Positions 41,328-52,918 of a stretch of 64,000 bases of DNA are shown here, in pieces. Below the pieces are notes generated by a model, which made no database searches, was not told where the DNA came from, and was given only the letters and a program-made list of their open reading frames with translations. The translations under genes were made by a program, and so were the position numbers. Source of the stretch: Edaphochlamys debaryana (taxonomy: Eukaryota; Chlorophyta; Chlorophyceae; Chlamydomonadales); assembly GCA_016858145.1 (NCBI GenBank), contig JAEHOE010000216.1:1-64000 (forward strand), written 5' to 3'. Each line of letters opens with the position of its first letter. Position 1 is the stretch's first letter.

Positions 41328-42532
41328 GGACTGATAAGTATTGGCAACCCTGCGGCGGGGAGCAGCAGGCGTAGCGGGGGGAAGGAGAAACGGGCGGCGA
41401 GGGTACGCGAAAAGCCCCAACCGCAACCCTGCTCTTGCAAGCCGAGAAGCGATGTTCCATCAAAGCCAGGAAGCACATAACGTAGCGGGGGGGCTGGGGG
41501 CATGCTCGGGACTACAGGTGAGGCTGCACCACAGGTTGCTTCGCAGGTTGGGGAGGGGTTGTCCGATCAAGATGCACGTCGGGGCAAGGAGCCGCGCCGT
41601 TGGGAGGGGGGTACAGCCAGCTTCCCGTCAGCTGGCACCTCTGCATTAGCTCTGGATGCAGACCGGTGGCCTCTGGCTGACACCCTGCCTGACCAGCCCC
41701 ACCCCCCACCCCCCCACCCCCCACCCCCCCACCCCCCACCCCCCCACCCCCCACCCCCCACACAAGCCCCACAGGTCTGCGTAGTCTGCGGAGCACGCCC
41801 TACGCCACAACCAAAGCGCTTCGCTTCGTTGATGTTCTTCTACACCCCCACACACGCACCACTCTGTCTGTCCAGCCCCGTGACCCAACCCAGCTCTCGA
41901 GTTGCAAGGAGCCACCACCAGTTGGCAGATGCCGCCGTGCGGGGCAGCCCCGCCCTCCTCACCACCGTTCCTCCGCTCCCGTGAGATGTCCGGCGTTGCG
42001 AAGGGATAGGGGTATTTTGCACATACAAGCGGTGAGCATTGTTGCGAGGGCGATCACAGAGCGTGGGAGAGACAGGCCCTCCGGGTCAGGGCAGGACGCC
42101 GGGGCTTGCACTGTCGGCTGGATGGCTGCGGTGGGCCGGGTGCAGACCCCCTTCCGGGCAGATGGCCCAACCAAGCCAAGGTAGCACTTGCCAACAAGGC
42201 AGGCATAAACCTGACACAGCACTGAATGGTGTATCCTGGGCACATGGGCAGCGGCCCCTCCACATGGCGGGAGCAGAGGGCCAGGATGCTGGCCGATAGG
42301 ACCAAGTGCCCTGGATTGGTTCGGGGCCCTTGTCTTGTGGCCTGACGTGCCCGAGCGCCTCACTTGTGTCCTGGTCCCTTTGCGCCATTGGCCTTGCATG
42401 CACTGCGGCCATTTGCCGTCATTGCTACCGATTGCCGTACGTGCCGCACCTGCCGTACCTGCCCCCCCACCGTCGAGCCCCTTCCCCCCGGCCTCCCGCC
42501 TGCCCCCCGCCCCCACCCTCCAGCTGGTGGCG
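41328..42532. other. Intergenic spacer
   Basis: No gene supported. It contains the C-rich microsatellite at 41692-41762 and the second copy of the CGCTTCGCTTCGTTGATGT repeat at about 41800-41853. The rest shows nothing recognisable. Confidence 0.4.
41692..41762. repeat. C-rich microsatellite (CCCCCCA/CCCCCCCA)
   Basis: Tandem C6-7A units fill about 70 bp. The complementary strand has many G6-7 runs spaced by one T, a strong G-quadruplex candidate. Confidence 0.85.
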
Positions 42533-43079
42533 AAGTATATGTGGCGGACTGCCTTGACGCGCTATGAAATGATGGCTTGAGCGGGGGCTGGCCTGCTCTA
42601 TGGCAGCGACTGAGCGAGCGGATGCTGCCGTACGTCCGAGCTGGCAGCCCTGGCATTGCAGGCCACCTCGGCCCGGTCGAGCTGGCTTGCAAATCACGTC
42701 ACATCCCACAATCTGCTACTCTGCCATGCGCTGGAGCTAAGCGCCAGCTCCACCCCGTTTGCAGAGCTCAGGCCCGGTTCCAAACGCCGCCCCTCGAATG
42801 TGCATCGCAGCAAGCATGTGTGGTGGGATGGGCTGCAAGCGCGAGCTGCAGTGAGCCCAATCCAGCGGCGGCGGCTGGATCGCTGTGGGCACGAGCACGT
42901 GGTGGTCCCAGGGCAGGGAACGGTTTTGCCAGGCGGCGCACTCAGAGCCATCATCGGCCCCCGCGCACACATGCCGACCCATCCCACGGCCCCCCGGGCG
43001 CTGTAAGGACGCTCCATCGCCCTCCTTGACACTTCCAGGTCCTGAAGTTGGGCAGGGATACGGTAGGGCGGGGTTGTGA
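42533..43079. repeat. Duplicated block A, copy 2
   Basis: Second copy of 39919-40466, differing by a few substitutions and a 1-nt indel near its end. It lies 281 bp from duplicate B copy 2. Confidence 0.9.
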
Positions 43080-43569
43080 GGCGGTGGCACGCCAACCAGG
43101 TTTCGGCGGAATGGCAGGTGTGTGTGACACGGTGGCACGGTGCGCTCTTGCCGTGGGGTACTGACCATCCTGACCCATTCTGCTCTAGGGCAACCCATGA
43201 CTTCAGTCTTGCGCCTGGCAGTGCAGGCGCTTGGGACACAGGCGCCAGGGGGTAAGAGAGCGGACCGGAGGAGCGGGCGCAGAGGGGGAGCAATCGGTGC
43301 TTGGGTACTCCTGACCTTGCACCGCAGGCGGGTCACAGGCCGCAGGGGAGTGCCGGCCGGGCGGCCACCCCAGGTTGCCAAGGCTCCGGCTCTCAGGTTC
43401 CTGTCGTTCTGGCGGCGGCACCTGCAGGTCAGGTCGATGATGAGACTTGCAAGGGGGGGTCATGGCTAGACGAGATCCCGTGCTCTGTCCATCGAGCTCA
43501 GGGGCAGTGCGGGTTGGAGTCGGCACCGTCAGTAGAGAGCTTGATGCTTCATTTGGTGTTGGGTCAGGG

Positions 43570-43757
43570 TGCACGGCAAGGGCGGTAGTGAAAGGCCCAG
43601 GCCATGCTGGCACGGTCGGGTGCGCAAGCACACTCATTGACCGGCCCCCCAGAGAAATTAAAGTTAATCGCAGGTCTTCAATGAAGACCATATAAGCGAT
43701 TAAGCTTATAAGAACAGATACTACACATGATCTGAGCCAAAAGGCCGAGAAAGGTAT
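43570..43757 (-). ncRNA. U2 spliceosomal snRNA, copy 2
   Basis: 188 nt on the - strand with the same 5' end, branch-pairing GTAGTA, Sm-like site and stem IV as copy 1. The one difference I see is at 43634 (T on +, versus C at 35398). It changes a G to A in stem III and turns a G-C pair into an A-C mismatch. Because upstream and coding sequence are both kept, it may be expressed, but the mismatch could mark a variant or decaying copy. Confidence 0.93.
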
Positions 43758-43821
43758 GAGCATTGTGGTAGAGCCGCGGACCTGGCCCCACCCCATTCGG
43801 GCGCAGGCCGCGAGGAGAGCG

Positions 43822-43832
43822 CGATGGTGGGT
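43822..43832 (-). promoter_or_regulatory. USE-like snRNA promoter element, U2 copy 2
   Basis: Same ACCCACCATCG on the - strand, 65-75 nt upstream of this U2 5' end. See the copy-1 element for the comparison. Confidence 0.38.
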
Positions 43833-44355
43833 GCTCGCACAGCCTGGAGGGACCGCCCGCTTCCCGAGTGTCCTGCCTCCCTTGCCCCGAGCACTCAGAC
43901 CTTGGTACTTACCTAGCAGGTGGAAACCGCTGACCTTGGGGAAGGCGGAACAGGTCGGGGCAGGTTGGTCAACCATGGCATGGCGGAGCCGTGGCGATGT
44001 CCCGCACCGCCGAAGCCCCGCCCACCAGCCGTCCGAGCCGCGGTTCTGGCCCTTGTCCTGCGCGCCCTGGCTCCCTATGCCCTCCCGCGAGTGCCACTTG
44101 CAGTCTGCAAGTTGCAGAGAGCATGCCCGCTCGGGGCTCTGGGTCGGCCGTCAGGATGGTGCAAAGCCGACATATCGGCCCACCCAGAGGGCTAATGCAC
44201 ACCCGGCCGAGCTTGCCCTGGCACCTTGCCTGCAGTGCCTCGCTGCCTCCTCGTCTTGCCCGTCGACATCCTTCCGTGCAGCCAGACGGAGGCGCTGAAG
44301 TACTACATGGGCGCTAACGTACCGGTAGGGGCAAGGGCCGTCGGGGGCTCAGCTG

Positions 44356-45113
44356 CTTCGACGGTCGTCGGGGGCTCAGCTACTACACCGCACGCTCGGC
44401 CGAGGTTGCCCTGGACCACGAAAGGGAAAGGGCCGTCGGGCGCTCAGCTGCTTTGCGCACAGGTCCTGAGCTCCTAGCCCCCCCACACACCTTGTCCCCA
44501 GGCGACGGCCAACCCCTGTGAGAAAGGACCTTGATACCACACGAGGCCCACATTGGCCACAACTCTCCAGCCGTTGTTGGCGGTGCCACGAACCGCCAAT
44601 ACCGCCAGATTCGCCACCGCACCCATTCATCCTGACGTTGAGTTTAGGCTCTAATGGTCGGCAACCCGCCGCCGGTAGCCAGATGCCTCCATCCAGTCAC
44701 TCGCGCCAACACTGCCACCACCACTGCCCGCCACAGGCCGGCCTTGAGGTCTGCCCTTAAGTGAAATGCGGGATGTAAGTGCTCCACCATCCCACCATGT
44801 GCATTACTGCAGGCAACTTACTACTGCACGCCTCGAGCGAACCCCTCATGGGCAGCGCGGCAGCACCTCAGCGCAACCCCACGCGTCCATGCCCACCTCC
44901 CCTGGCCCCCGTCCACGCCCCGCCTGTCTTCACTCCCCCTCCCCGCTTTCCCACGCACGCCTCCCCCCCCTGCACGCCGCCCCGTTTCCCCACCCTTTCC
45001 ACCCCTTCCCCCTCACTCCCCCTCATTCCCTCTCCCTGCCCTCCCCCTCCCCTCTCCCTCCCCTCCCCTCTCCCTCCCCTCTCCCTCCCCTCTCCCTTCC
45101 TCTCCCTCCCCCC
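44356..45113 (-). other. 3' flank of the STAND gene with CT-rich low complexity
   Basis: No separate gene seen. From about 44990 to 45113 the + strand is almost pure CCCT/CCCCTCT repeats, so the transcript of the - strand gene has a G/A-rich 3' UTR just after its stop. Confidence 0.5.
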
Positions 45114-48100
45114 CTACTCCTGCAGGTAGACGCGCATGCTGCCGTCCGCCCCCCCGCTGCCCAGCAGGCGCCCGTCGGGGGACCAGGCCACAGCGGTGAC
45201 GGGGCCGCGGCAGTGGTACTGCGGGGGGGGGGGGGGCAGGGAAGGAGGCGGTGGTGTGGGGGTCCTGTGCATGGGTGGCCGCTATAATGGTTGGACAGGT
45301 CATGGAGGTGCGCTCAGTGCTGACATGGGCGGAGTGACTCATGCTGCATGCTGCCGTCTGCCTCCCACCCTAGCGCCAACCTCTATCCCTTCCCACCCGC
45401 CCTCGCCCCCCCCCCTCCACCCGCCGGTCCTCCCTCCCCTCTATCACCCATGCCGCCCCCTCCCCACCCGCCCTCAACCCCACCCACGGGCAGCACCGCC
45501 GTACACTCCCCCGAGCCCACGTCCCACACCCGCACGCAGCCGTCCACGCCCCCCGAGGCCAGAGTCGAGCCGTCGGGGGACCAGGCCACGCACAGCACGG
45601 GGCCCGCGTGGCCCTGCACAGGGGGGGGGAAAGGGGGGGTGAGGGGGGAATGCGTGTGTGTTTCGTGACATGGGCACGGGGGAGGGAGAGGTCGGGGCAC
45701 GGGGCTACTCGTAAGTCCCAGGCCCGGCGGCCCACCAGCGGCTGTCGCCCCCCCGCATGCTCCTCTCCCCAACACTACAGCCTGCTGTGAACCATAGAGG
45801 CGGAAGTACGGAAGTACGGAAGTGCACACTGCCCACCCGCACTCATCTCCTGGGCCGGAGCTCCCCGCCCCACCCCGCCCTTACCCCCGCCCCTGGGCCC
45901 CCGCCCCCCGCAGGACCCCCCTCTTTCCGTCCCCTCACCGTGAGGCACGCCGCCGCCTCCCTCGCCCCCAGGTCCCACAGCCACACGCCCCCGCCCGCGC
46001 CCCCCAGCGCCAGGCTGCGGCCGCCGGGGGCCCAGGCGGCGCAGGACACGGGGGCGCCCGGGTCCTGACAGGGGGGAGGAGAGGAGGAGAGGAAACGGTG
46101 GGAGGGGTGCATTCAATCAATCTATCGGCCTTACTACTCTTGGGACACAGCCGATCAGGCCCAAGTTCCAAGCCTCCCTGCGCACATTCCCCGGGCATTG
46201 CTTGGCACCATATTTTCCGCTGCCAGTCCCCACTGACTATGCACGCGCCTACACGGCTGCATACCACGCGCCCACCCTACGCATCCTAAGCACTCTCCGG
46301 ACGACGGACGACCGATCCCGCACCAAATCCCACCCCCGTGCCCAGTCCGCGTCCCCCCTGCCCGAGTCCCTGCCCAAGCTCCAAGGTTACCCCCGCTTAG
46401 TCCCCCGACAACGGACGATGCTTCCTGATCTCGGCACGATTACGGCACCCGCTGCCCTGCCCCCCGCTCCCCCGGCCCGTCCCCCCTGCCCCAACCACCA
46501 GCACCTTCGTCCCATTGAGTACACACCGTCCGCCCCACCACCCTGCCCCCCCCAAACCCCCCACGGCCCCTGCCCCCACTCACCAGCACCTCCGCCCGGC
46601 TGCCCGCCGCCGCGTCCCACACCCACACCTGCCCCCCGCTCGCTGCCGCCAGCTGGCTGCCGTCGGTGGCCCATGCCAGGGAGGAGACCTCGTCGGGGTG
46701 GCCCTGTCAGGGGGGGGAAGGGGGGGGGGAGGGAGGGGTAAGTTGTGTGTGTTTTGTGACACGGGCACGCGCGGGAGGGGGCCCCGTGCCAGGCCCATGA
46801 CCTCGTCGGGGTGGCCCTGGCAGCGGGTGAGGGGGAGGGGGGGCAGAGAGGGGGGAGATGGGGGGGGGGTCCGTCAGACTGCGGTGGCGGAGGCCGTTTC
46901 TTAGATCCACCCCATGCGGCGACGCGCGGCGACGCAGGCCAGGACCTTAGGCTACTGGTCCTACTACGGGCCCCGACTGGGCCTCATCTGGTCCCCATCC
47001 CACCCACCCCACCCCACACCATTCCCAGCCTCCGCACCGGTCCCAAGTGCCCCAAGACCCACGCCTCCCTCCCCACGTGCCCGCCCCCCCCCCGCAACCC
47101 CCCCCCAACCACACACACCTTGAGCACTCCGCTGCAGGTGTCTGGCAGCGCCGCCGCCCCGCCCCGCCCCCCCGCCGTCCACAGCCTCACGGCCTTGTCG
47201 GCCCCTCCCGAGGCGAGCTGGGCCCCGTCGGGCCTCCAGGCGCAGGCCCGCACGGGCCCAGAGTGGCCCTGGGATGGAGGGGGTTGAAGAGGAAGGGGGA
47301 CAGAATTGAAAGGGGGTAGCAGGTCATTGGGAAGCCGACGAGCAAGCCCTTGCGCCTCTCCCTTCCTCTGACGCTATGCTGGCCTCTCTTTTCTTCCCCG
47401 CCTTCCAACACGTACAAGCCCCCCTCCCCCCTCAGCAGCCTGCCCTCTACGCCCAGTCCCTTACTCATACCAACGCCAGCTCCCCCTCCCCCTCTCCCCC
47501 CCCCCCCCTCCCTCTCCCCCCCCCCCTTGCCCCTATGTCCGCTCCCCCCCTTGCCTCCAGGGTGCCGCTGCAGGCGCACGTGGCCGTGAGCCACAGGCGC
47601 AGGGTGCGGTCCGCCCCCCCAGAGGCAAACACCTTCCCATCGGGGGACCAGGCCACGCAGTGCACGGGGCCGGTGTGGCCCTGGGGGGGGGGGGCGGAGG
47701 GGTAAAGGCGGGTGTGTTTTACGACACGGACACGCAGGCAGGGGGAGTTCCGGGGACCAGGCCACGCAGTGTACGGCGCCCGTGTGGCCCTGGGGGGGGG
47801 GCGGAGGGGTAAAGGCGGGTGTGTTTTACGACACGGACACGCAGGCAGGGGGAGGTCCGGGGACCAGGCCACGCAGTGTACGGAGCCGGTGTGGACCTGT
47901 CAGGGGGGTGGAGGAGAGGGGGAGGGCGGCGGAGGGAGGCAAGGGGTATTGAGCGGTGGTGTGGTGGACAGCGGTGTAGGAGTTCCCCAACCCCAGCCCC
48001 ACCCGCAGCCGCGCTTTCCGCCTCAGCTACCGTCGACAACAATGCGGACCTCCATGCGCGTCGGGTTCGCTAGCCGCCGCTATACCTGCGTCCGGAACTA

Positions 48101-51100
48101 CCCCTGTCCCTCGCCCTCCCCGCCTCCCCCCTTGCCTCAATCCCCCCCCCCCCACCTCCAGGGACCCCAGGCACTCCTCCGTGGCCACCTCCCTCCCCCT
48201 TCCCCATACCCCTCTACCCCCCCCCCTTGTGCCTCCCTGCCCCCCCTCTTGCCTCCCCCCCCACCTCCAGGGACCCCAGGCACTCCTCCGTGGCCACCTC
48301 CCAGAGGCGGAGCGTGGAGTCGGCGGAGGCGGAGAGCGCCCAGCGGCCGTTGGGGTGCCAGGCCAGGCCCGTGACGGTCTTGGCGTGGCCCTGGGGGGGG
48401 GGGGAGGGAGAAGGGGGAGGAGGGGGGCATGTGTGGAGGGCTGCTCGTGTAAGCCGAAAAAACGTGGGCGCGGAACGTATGTGTGTGTGTTTTGTGACAC
48501 GGCGACGGCCTCACCCGGGGTGACGGCCTCATCTCTGGGCCCCACAGCCTTCCAAACCCAAGGGCAGGAATGCGCGACCTGCACACCCTCCCCTTCTCCG
48601 CCCCCGCCCCCACCCCCACCCCTGCCCACCCACCGCCTTGCGCGGGGGCCTGCGGTCCGTCACATCCCACACAGTCACCAGCCCCCCGCCACCGCCGCCA
48701 CCGCCTCCCGCGCCCTCCCCTCCGCCGCCGCTGCCGCTGGTGCCGCTGGTGACGGTGAGCAGTGTGCGGCCGCCGGGGGCCCACGCCACCGCCTCCACGG
48801 CCTCCTCTTGCATCTGGGGGAGGGGGCGGGGTGGGGGTGAAGAGCTCGTGTAAGCCAGGGAAACGTAGGCGCGCCGGAAAGCCGGCCGGCTCTAACGTGT
48901 GGCAGCCGTCAGCCCGGAAGCCGGGATGTGTGTGTGTCACATGACACGCCCCCTCCCCCTTCCCCTCCCCGCCGCCCTCCCCCCTCACACACACACCCCT
49001 TCCCCCTCACCAGCACCCCCTCCGCCTGGCCGCTGCCCAGGTCCCACAGCCACGTGCCCCCGCCCCGCGTGCCGGCAGCCAGGGTGCGGGAGTCGGGGGC
49101 CCAGGCCAGGGAGGTGACGGTGCAGCCGTGGCCCTGGGGGGCGGGGGGCGGGGGGGAAAGAAGGTGTGTATGTGTTTCGTGACACGGGCGGCCAGGGTGC
49201 GGGAGTCGGGGGCCCAGGCCAGGGAGGTGACGGTGCAGCCGTGGCCCTGGGGAGGGAGCGAAGGGCGGGGGGTGAGCGGCGGGGTTTGGGGTGGTTCGCG
49301 AGAGGAGGGGAGTGTACAGGCGACTGCACATGCCCCTGGGAGGCGGGGAGGTGAGTGGGGGGGGGGGAGAGGGGGGGAGCGGGGGTGTTTGAAGCTGATA
49401 AGCGGGAGGGCGTCGAGTGGTTAGAGGGATTGCCGGGGGGAGCGGGGGGGAGCGGGGAGCGGGGGCAAGCGGGCGATGTGTAAGTAAAGCATAGCGAGTA
49501 TGATGTGCATGGGGCTGAGTTCAGCTTTGGCTGAGGTGCGGTCTATCGATTCTTTCTCTCTCTGTTTTTCTCGCGCGCGTTCCCAAACTGACGCCACACC
49601 CACCTGGAAGCTCTGCGCCCTCTCCTCCGCGCTGCGCCTACGCCTCCCTGGCTTGAACGAGCCTACTCCTAATTCGTTTCTAAAACAGGGTCAGGGTAAC
49701 TCGCTACTTACTCGCTACTAACAACGGGTAAGCACACCCACCTGGAAGCTCTGCGCCCACTCCAGCGCCCCCACGTCCCACACAGAGGCGTAGTCCTCCG
49801 TCCCCGCCGCCAGCCAGCGGCCGTCGGGGGAGAAGGCCACGCACGTGACCCCCGCCTGGTGGCCCTGTCAGGGGGGGGAGGAGGGGGAGGAAGGGAAGGG
49901 GGGAGGGGGCGTGTGTTTTGTGACACGCGGGGAGCCGTCGGGGGAGAAGGCCACGCACGTGACCCCCGCCTGGTGGCCCTGTCAGGGCGGGGGAGGAGGG
50001 GGGGGAGGGGTGGAAAGGGTGGGAAGGGGGAGAGAAATGTCACCACCGCAAACCCACTCCCCTTCCACCTTGAACCCATCACTTACAGCCCCCGCCCTCC
50101 TCTACCCCCCGCCCCCTCACCCCCCCTCTCACCATCACCGCCACCACCTGCCCCCCCTATCTCGACCCCCCCCATCCATGTAACCCCTTCCTCCTCTACC
50201 CCCTCGTCCCCCCTCCCTTACTCTCACCATCACCGCCACCACCCCCCGCCCCTCCACGTTCGTGACCCGGGCCTTGCAGTCGGCGCAGGCGGAGGCCAGC
50301 AGCGCTCCGTCGGGGCACCAGGCCACGGCGGTGATGGCGTCGGGGTGGTCCTGGGGAAGGGGTGGGCGGGATTGGGGGAGAGCAGAAGGGGGAAAACGTG
50401 TGTGTTTCGTGGCACGGGCACGGGGGGCACGGGGGAGAGGGGGCCGGGCCACGGCGGTGATGGCGTTGGGGTAGTCTCAAGGGGGGGGCGGGGAACGGGG
50501 GGGAGAGAGGGCTGTTGCAATCGGATGCGCCTGGGGGAGGTGGGCTCTCCCTCTTCCTCTGCACATCTGCGAGCCGCAGCCAAGCCCCACTCCTCCGACG
50601 CTTCCCCCGCCCCCTTACCCCCCGCTCACCTCCCCGCTCCACGCGCACCGCCCCCCGCCGCCCCCCGCCTCCAGCTCCCACACCCGCAGCGCCCGGTCCG
50701 CCCCCCCCGAGACCAGCCGCTGTCCCTCGGGGGCCCAGGCCACAGCGTTCACCGCGTCCGTGTGTCCCTGGGGTGAGGTGGGGAGGGGGGAGGGGATAAA
50801 GAGGGGAGGGGAACCTTCGTGTGCTGCCTCTGACGGAGCAGCATGTGGGAAGCCCAAGAACGGAACCAGACACGGACATCGGGGGAGATGTTGGGGCCGC
50901 CGGCCCCCCTCCCCCCCTCCCTTACAGCCCCCACCCACCCCCACCTGCAGTACCGCGACACACTCGCCCCCCGCCGCCTCCCACACGCGGACGGTGCGGT
51001 CCCCCCCCCCCGCCGTAGCCAGGAGGCGGCCGTCGGGGGACCAGGCCACGCAGCGCACGGAGCGGCCGGTGTGGCCCTGTCAGGGGGGGATGGAGGGGTG

Positions 51101-52884
51101 AGGGCGGGTGTGTTTTGTGACACGGGCACGCAGGGAGGCGGCCGTCGGGGGCCCAGGGGCCACGAGGATTGAAGTGAGGGGTGGGGCAGGGAGCGGGGTG
51201 GGTAGGCTCGGCGTTGCTGCCAACTAAACAACCATCGATCAACACCTACACACGACCGCAGCCACACCCGCCGTAGGGCCCACCCGCGGTATCCCCAGCC
51301 CCCCAACCGGCCCCCAAGCAAGCCCTCATCAAAACGCCCCTGACCCGCCCCCGCAACCCAACCACCCCAGGACCCACCCGCAGTATCCCCAGCGGCTCGC
51401 AGGCGGATCCCGACCACACCCGCACCACCGCCCCCGGGGGCGCGGCGCCGACGTCCGGCGGCCCCGCCCCCGCGCCCGGGCCTCCGCTAGGGCCCCCCTC
51501 GTCGTCCCCCGCTGTGGCAAAGGCGGAGCCGTCGGGGGCCCAGGCCGCCGCCCGCACCGCCTCGTGCTTGGTCTGGGGGGGGCGGAGGGGCGGGGGGGGG
51601 GCAAGGGGAGCGCGTGTGTGTTTTGCGACGCGGGCACGTGGGAAGTGGGCCTAGGCCGCCGCCCGCACCGCCTCGTGTTTGGTCTCTGGGGGAAAGCCGG
51701 CGGGGGGGGGGGGCAGCGGAAGACGCACACTACCGGTACCGCTACGGTGAGGGGAGGCGGCGCGGACCGCACATGCATGCTCCTAGGGTTTCCGCAGCCC
51801 CACTCGAACTCGCCACCGCCCTCGAACCCTCGAACCCTCCAACCTGCTCCAACCCCTCAAACTGGCCTTCCGTCTCCCTTACCGGGAACGAGTAGACTGC
51901 AGGCGACCACACGCGGGGAGCGCCCATGGATTTGGCCAAGCGCCACAGCGCCCCGCCCCCCTCCGCCCCCAGCGCCGCCGCCAGCGCCGCCTTTCCGGCC
52001 CGTCGGAACGCCGCCGACTCCAGCGGGCAGCGCAGCCCGCTCGCCGCCACCGCGTCAGCGCTCAGCCCGCCGCCGCCGCCGCCGGCCGCCGCCGCCAGCT
52101 CCGCCAGCTCCGCCGCTGCCGCCAGCATCCAGCGCCGCGCGTCCGCCAGGCCTGCGGACAGCACTCCGCTGGCGGAGCCGGGCCCAGCCAGGCCCGGGCC
52201 CGGGCCCGCCGAGGCTCCGGGCCCAGTCGGGCCCAATCCCAGGCCCAGGAGCGCCACCGTCAGGCGTGGGCCCCCGCCATGGGTGATGGCGGCGGCGAGG
52301 AATGCGTGCTCTCCCACGAGGACAGACTCCAGCGCCGCCGCCTCGCCCGCCGCCGCCAGGTGTGCCGCCAGGTGCCGCTCCGCGTACCTGGCGACGGCGC
52401 CGCCGCCACCGGCGGCGGCGGCGGCAGAGCTGGTTGCAGAGCCGCCGTCGGCGGCGGAGCCGGCGGCGCGTACCGCCGAAAGCAGCGCCTTGCCGATGCG
52501 CTTGTGGGCGGCGCGTAGCTCCGCCGCCGTCAGCGGCGACACGCCGCCGCTGCCGCCGTCGCCGCCGGCTAGCAGCCACGCCGCCAGGCTGCGGTGCAGC
52601 AGCCGCGCCGTCGGTGGCCCGGCGGCGCCGCTAGCTGCGTCGAGGGACTCGTCGCCGGCGCTGAGGACGCCGGCGGCGCGGCCCGGCAGCCTGGCGACCG
52701 CCTCCGCCAGCCCCATCGCCGCCAGCAGCGGCAGCGGCAGCGGCTCCGCCGCCGCTGCCAGCGCCGCCAGTGCATCCCGTGTCGGCCCTGCCGCCGCCGC
52801 CTCGCCGTAAAGCGCGCCGTACGCCGTCGCCAGGTCCGCCGGCGCGGCGCCGCCGGCCTCCGCCGCGACGGCGTGGCACAGCAG

Positions 52885-52918
<34 letters not shown>

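Larger units (their letters stand above)
43361..44355. repeat. Segmental duplicate B, copy 2 (contains U2)
   Basis: Second copy of 35126-36103. It carries a short insertion near 44100-44117 (a CTGCAAGTTGCAG-type local duplication) and an extra GTCGGGGGCTCAGCT unit just beyond its right end. Confidence 0.9.

Noticed and set aside
39919..43079. Conserved frames in both copies of block A taken as a gene pair.
   Set aside because: The copies are so similar that any frame would be shared; there is no domain, no splice structure and no preference for synonymous change that I can judge.
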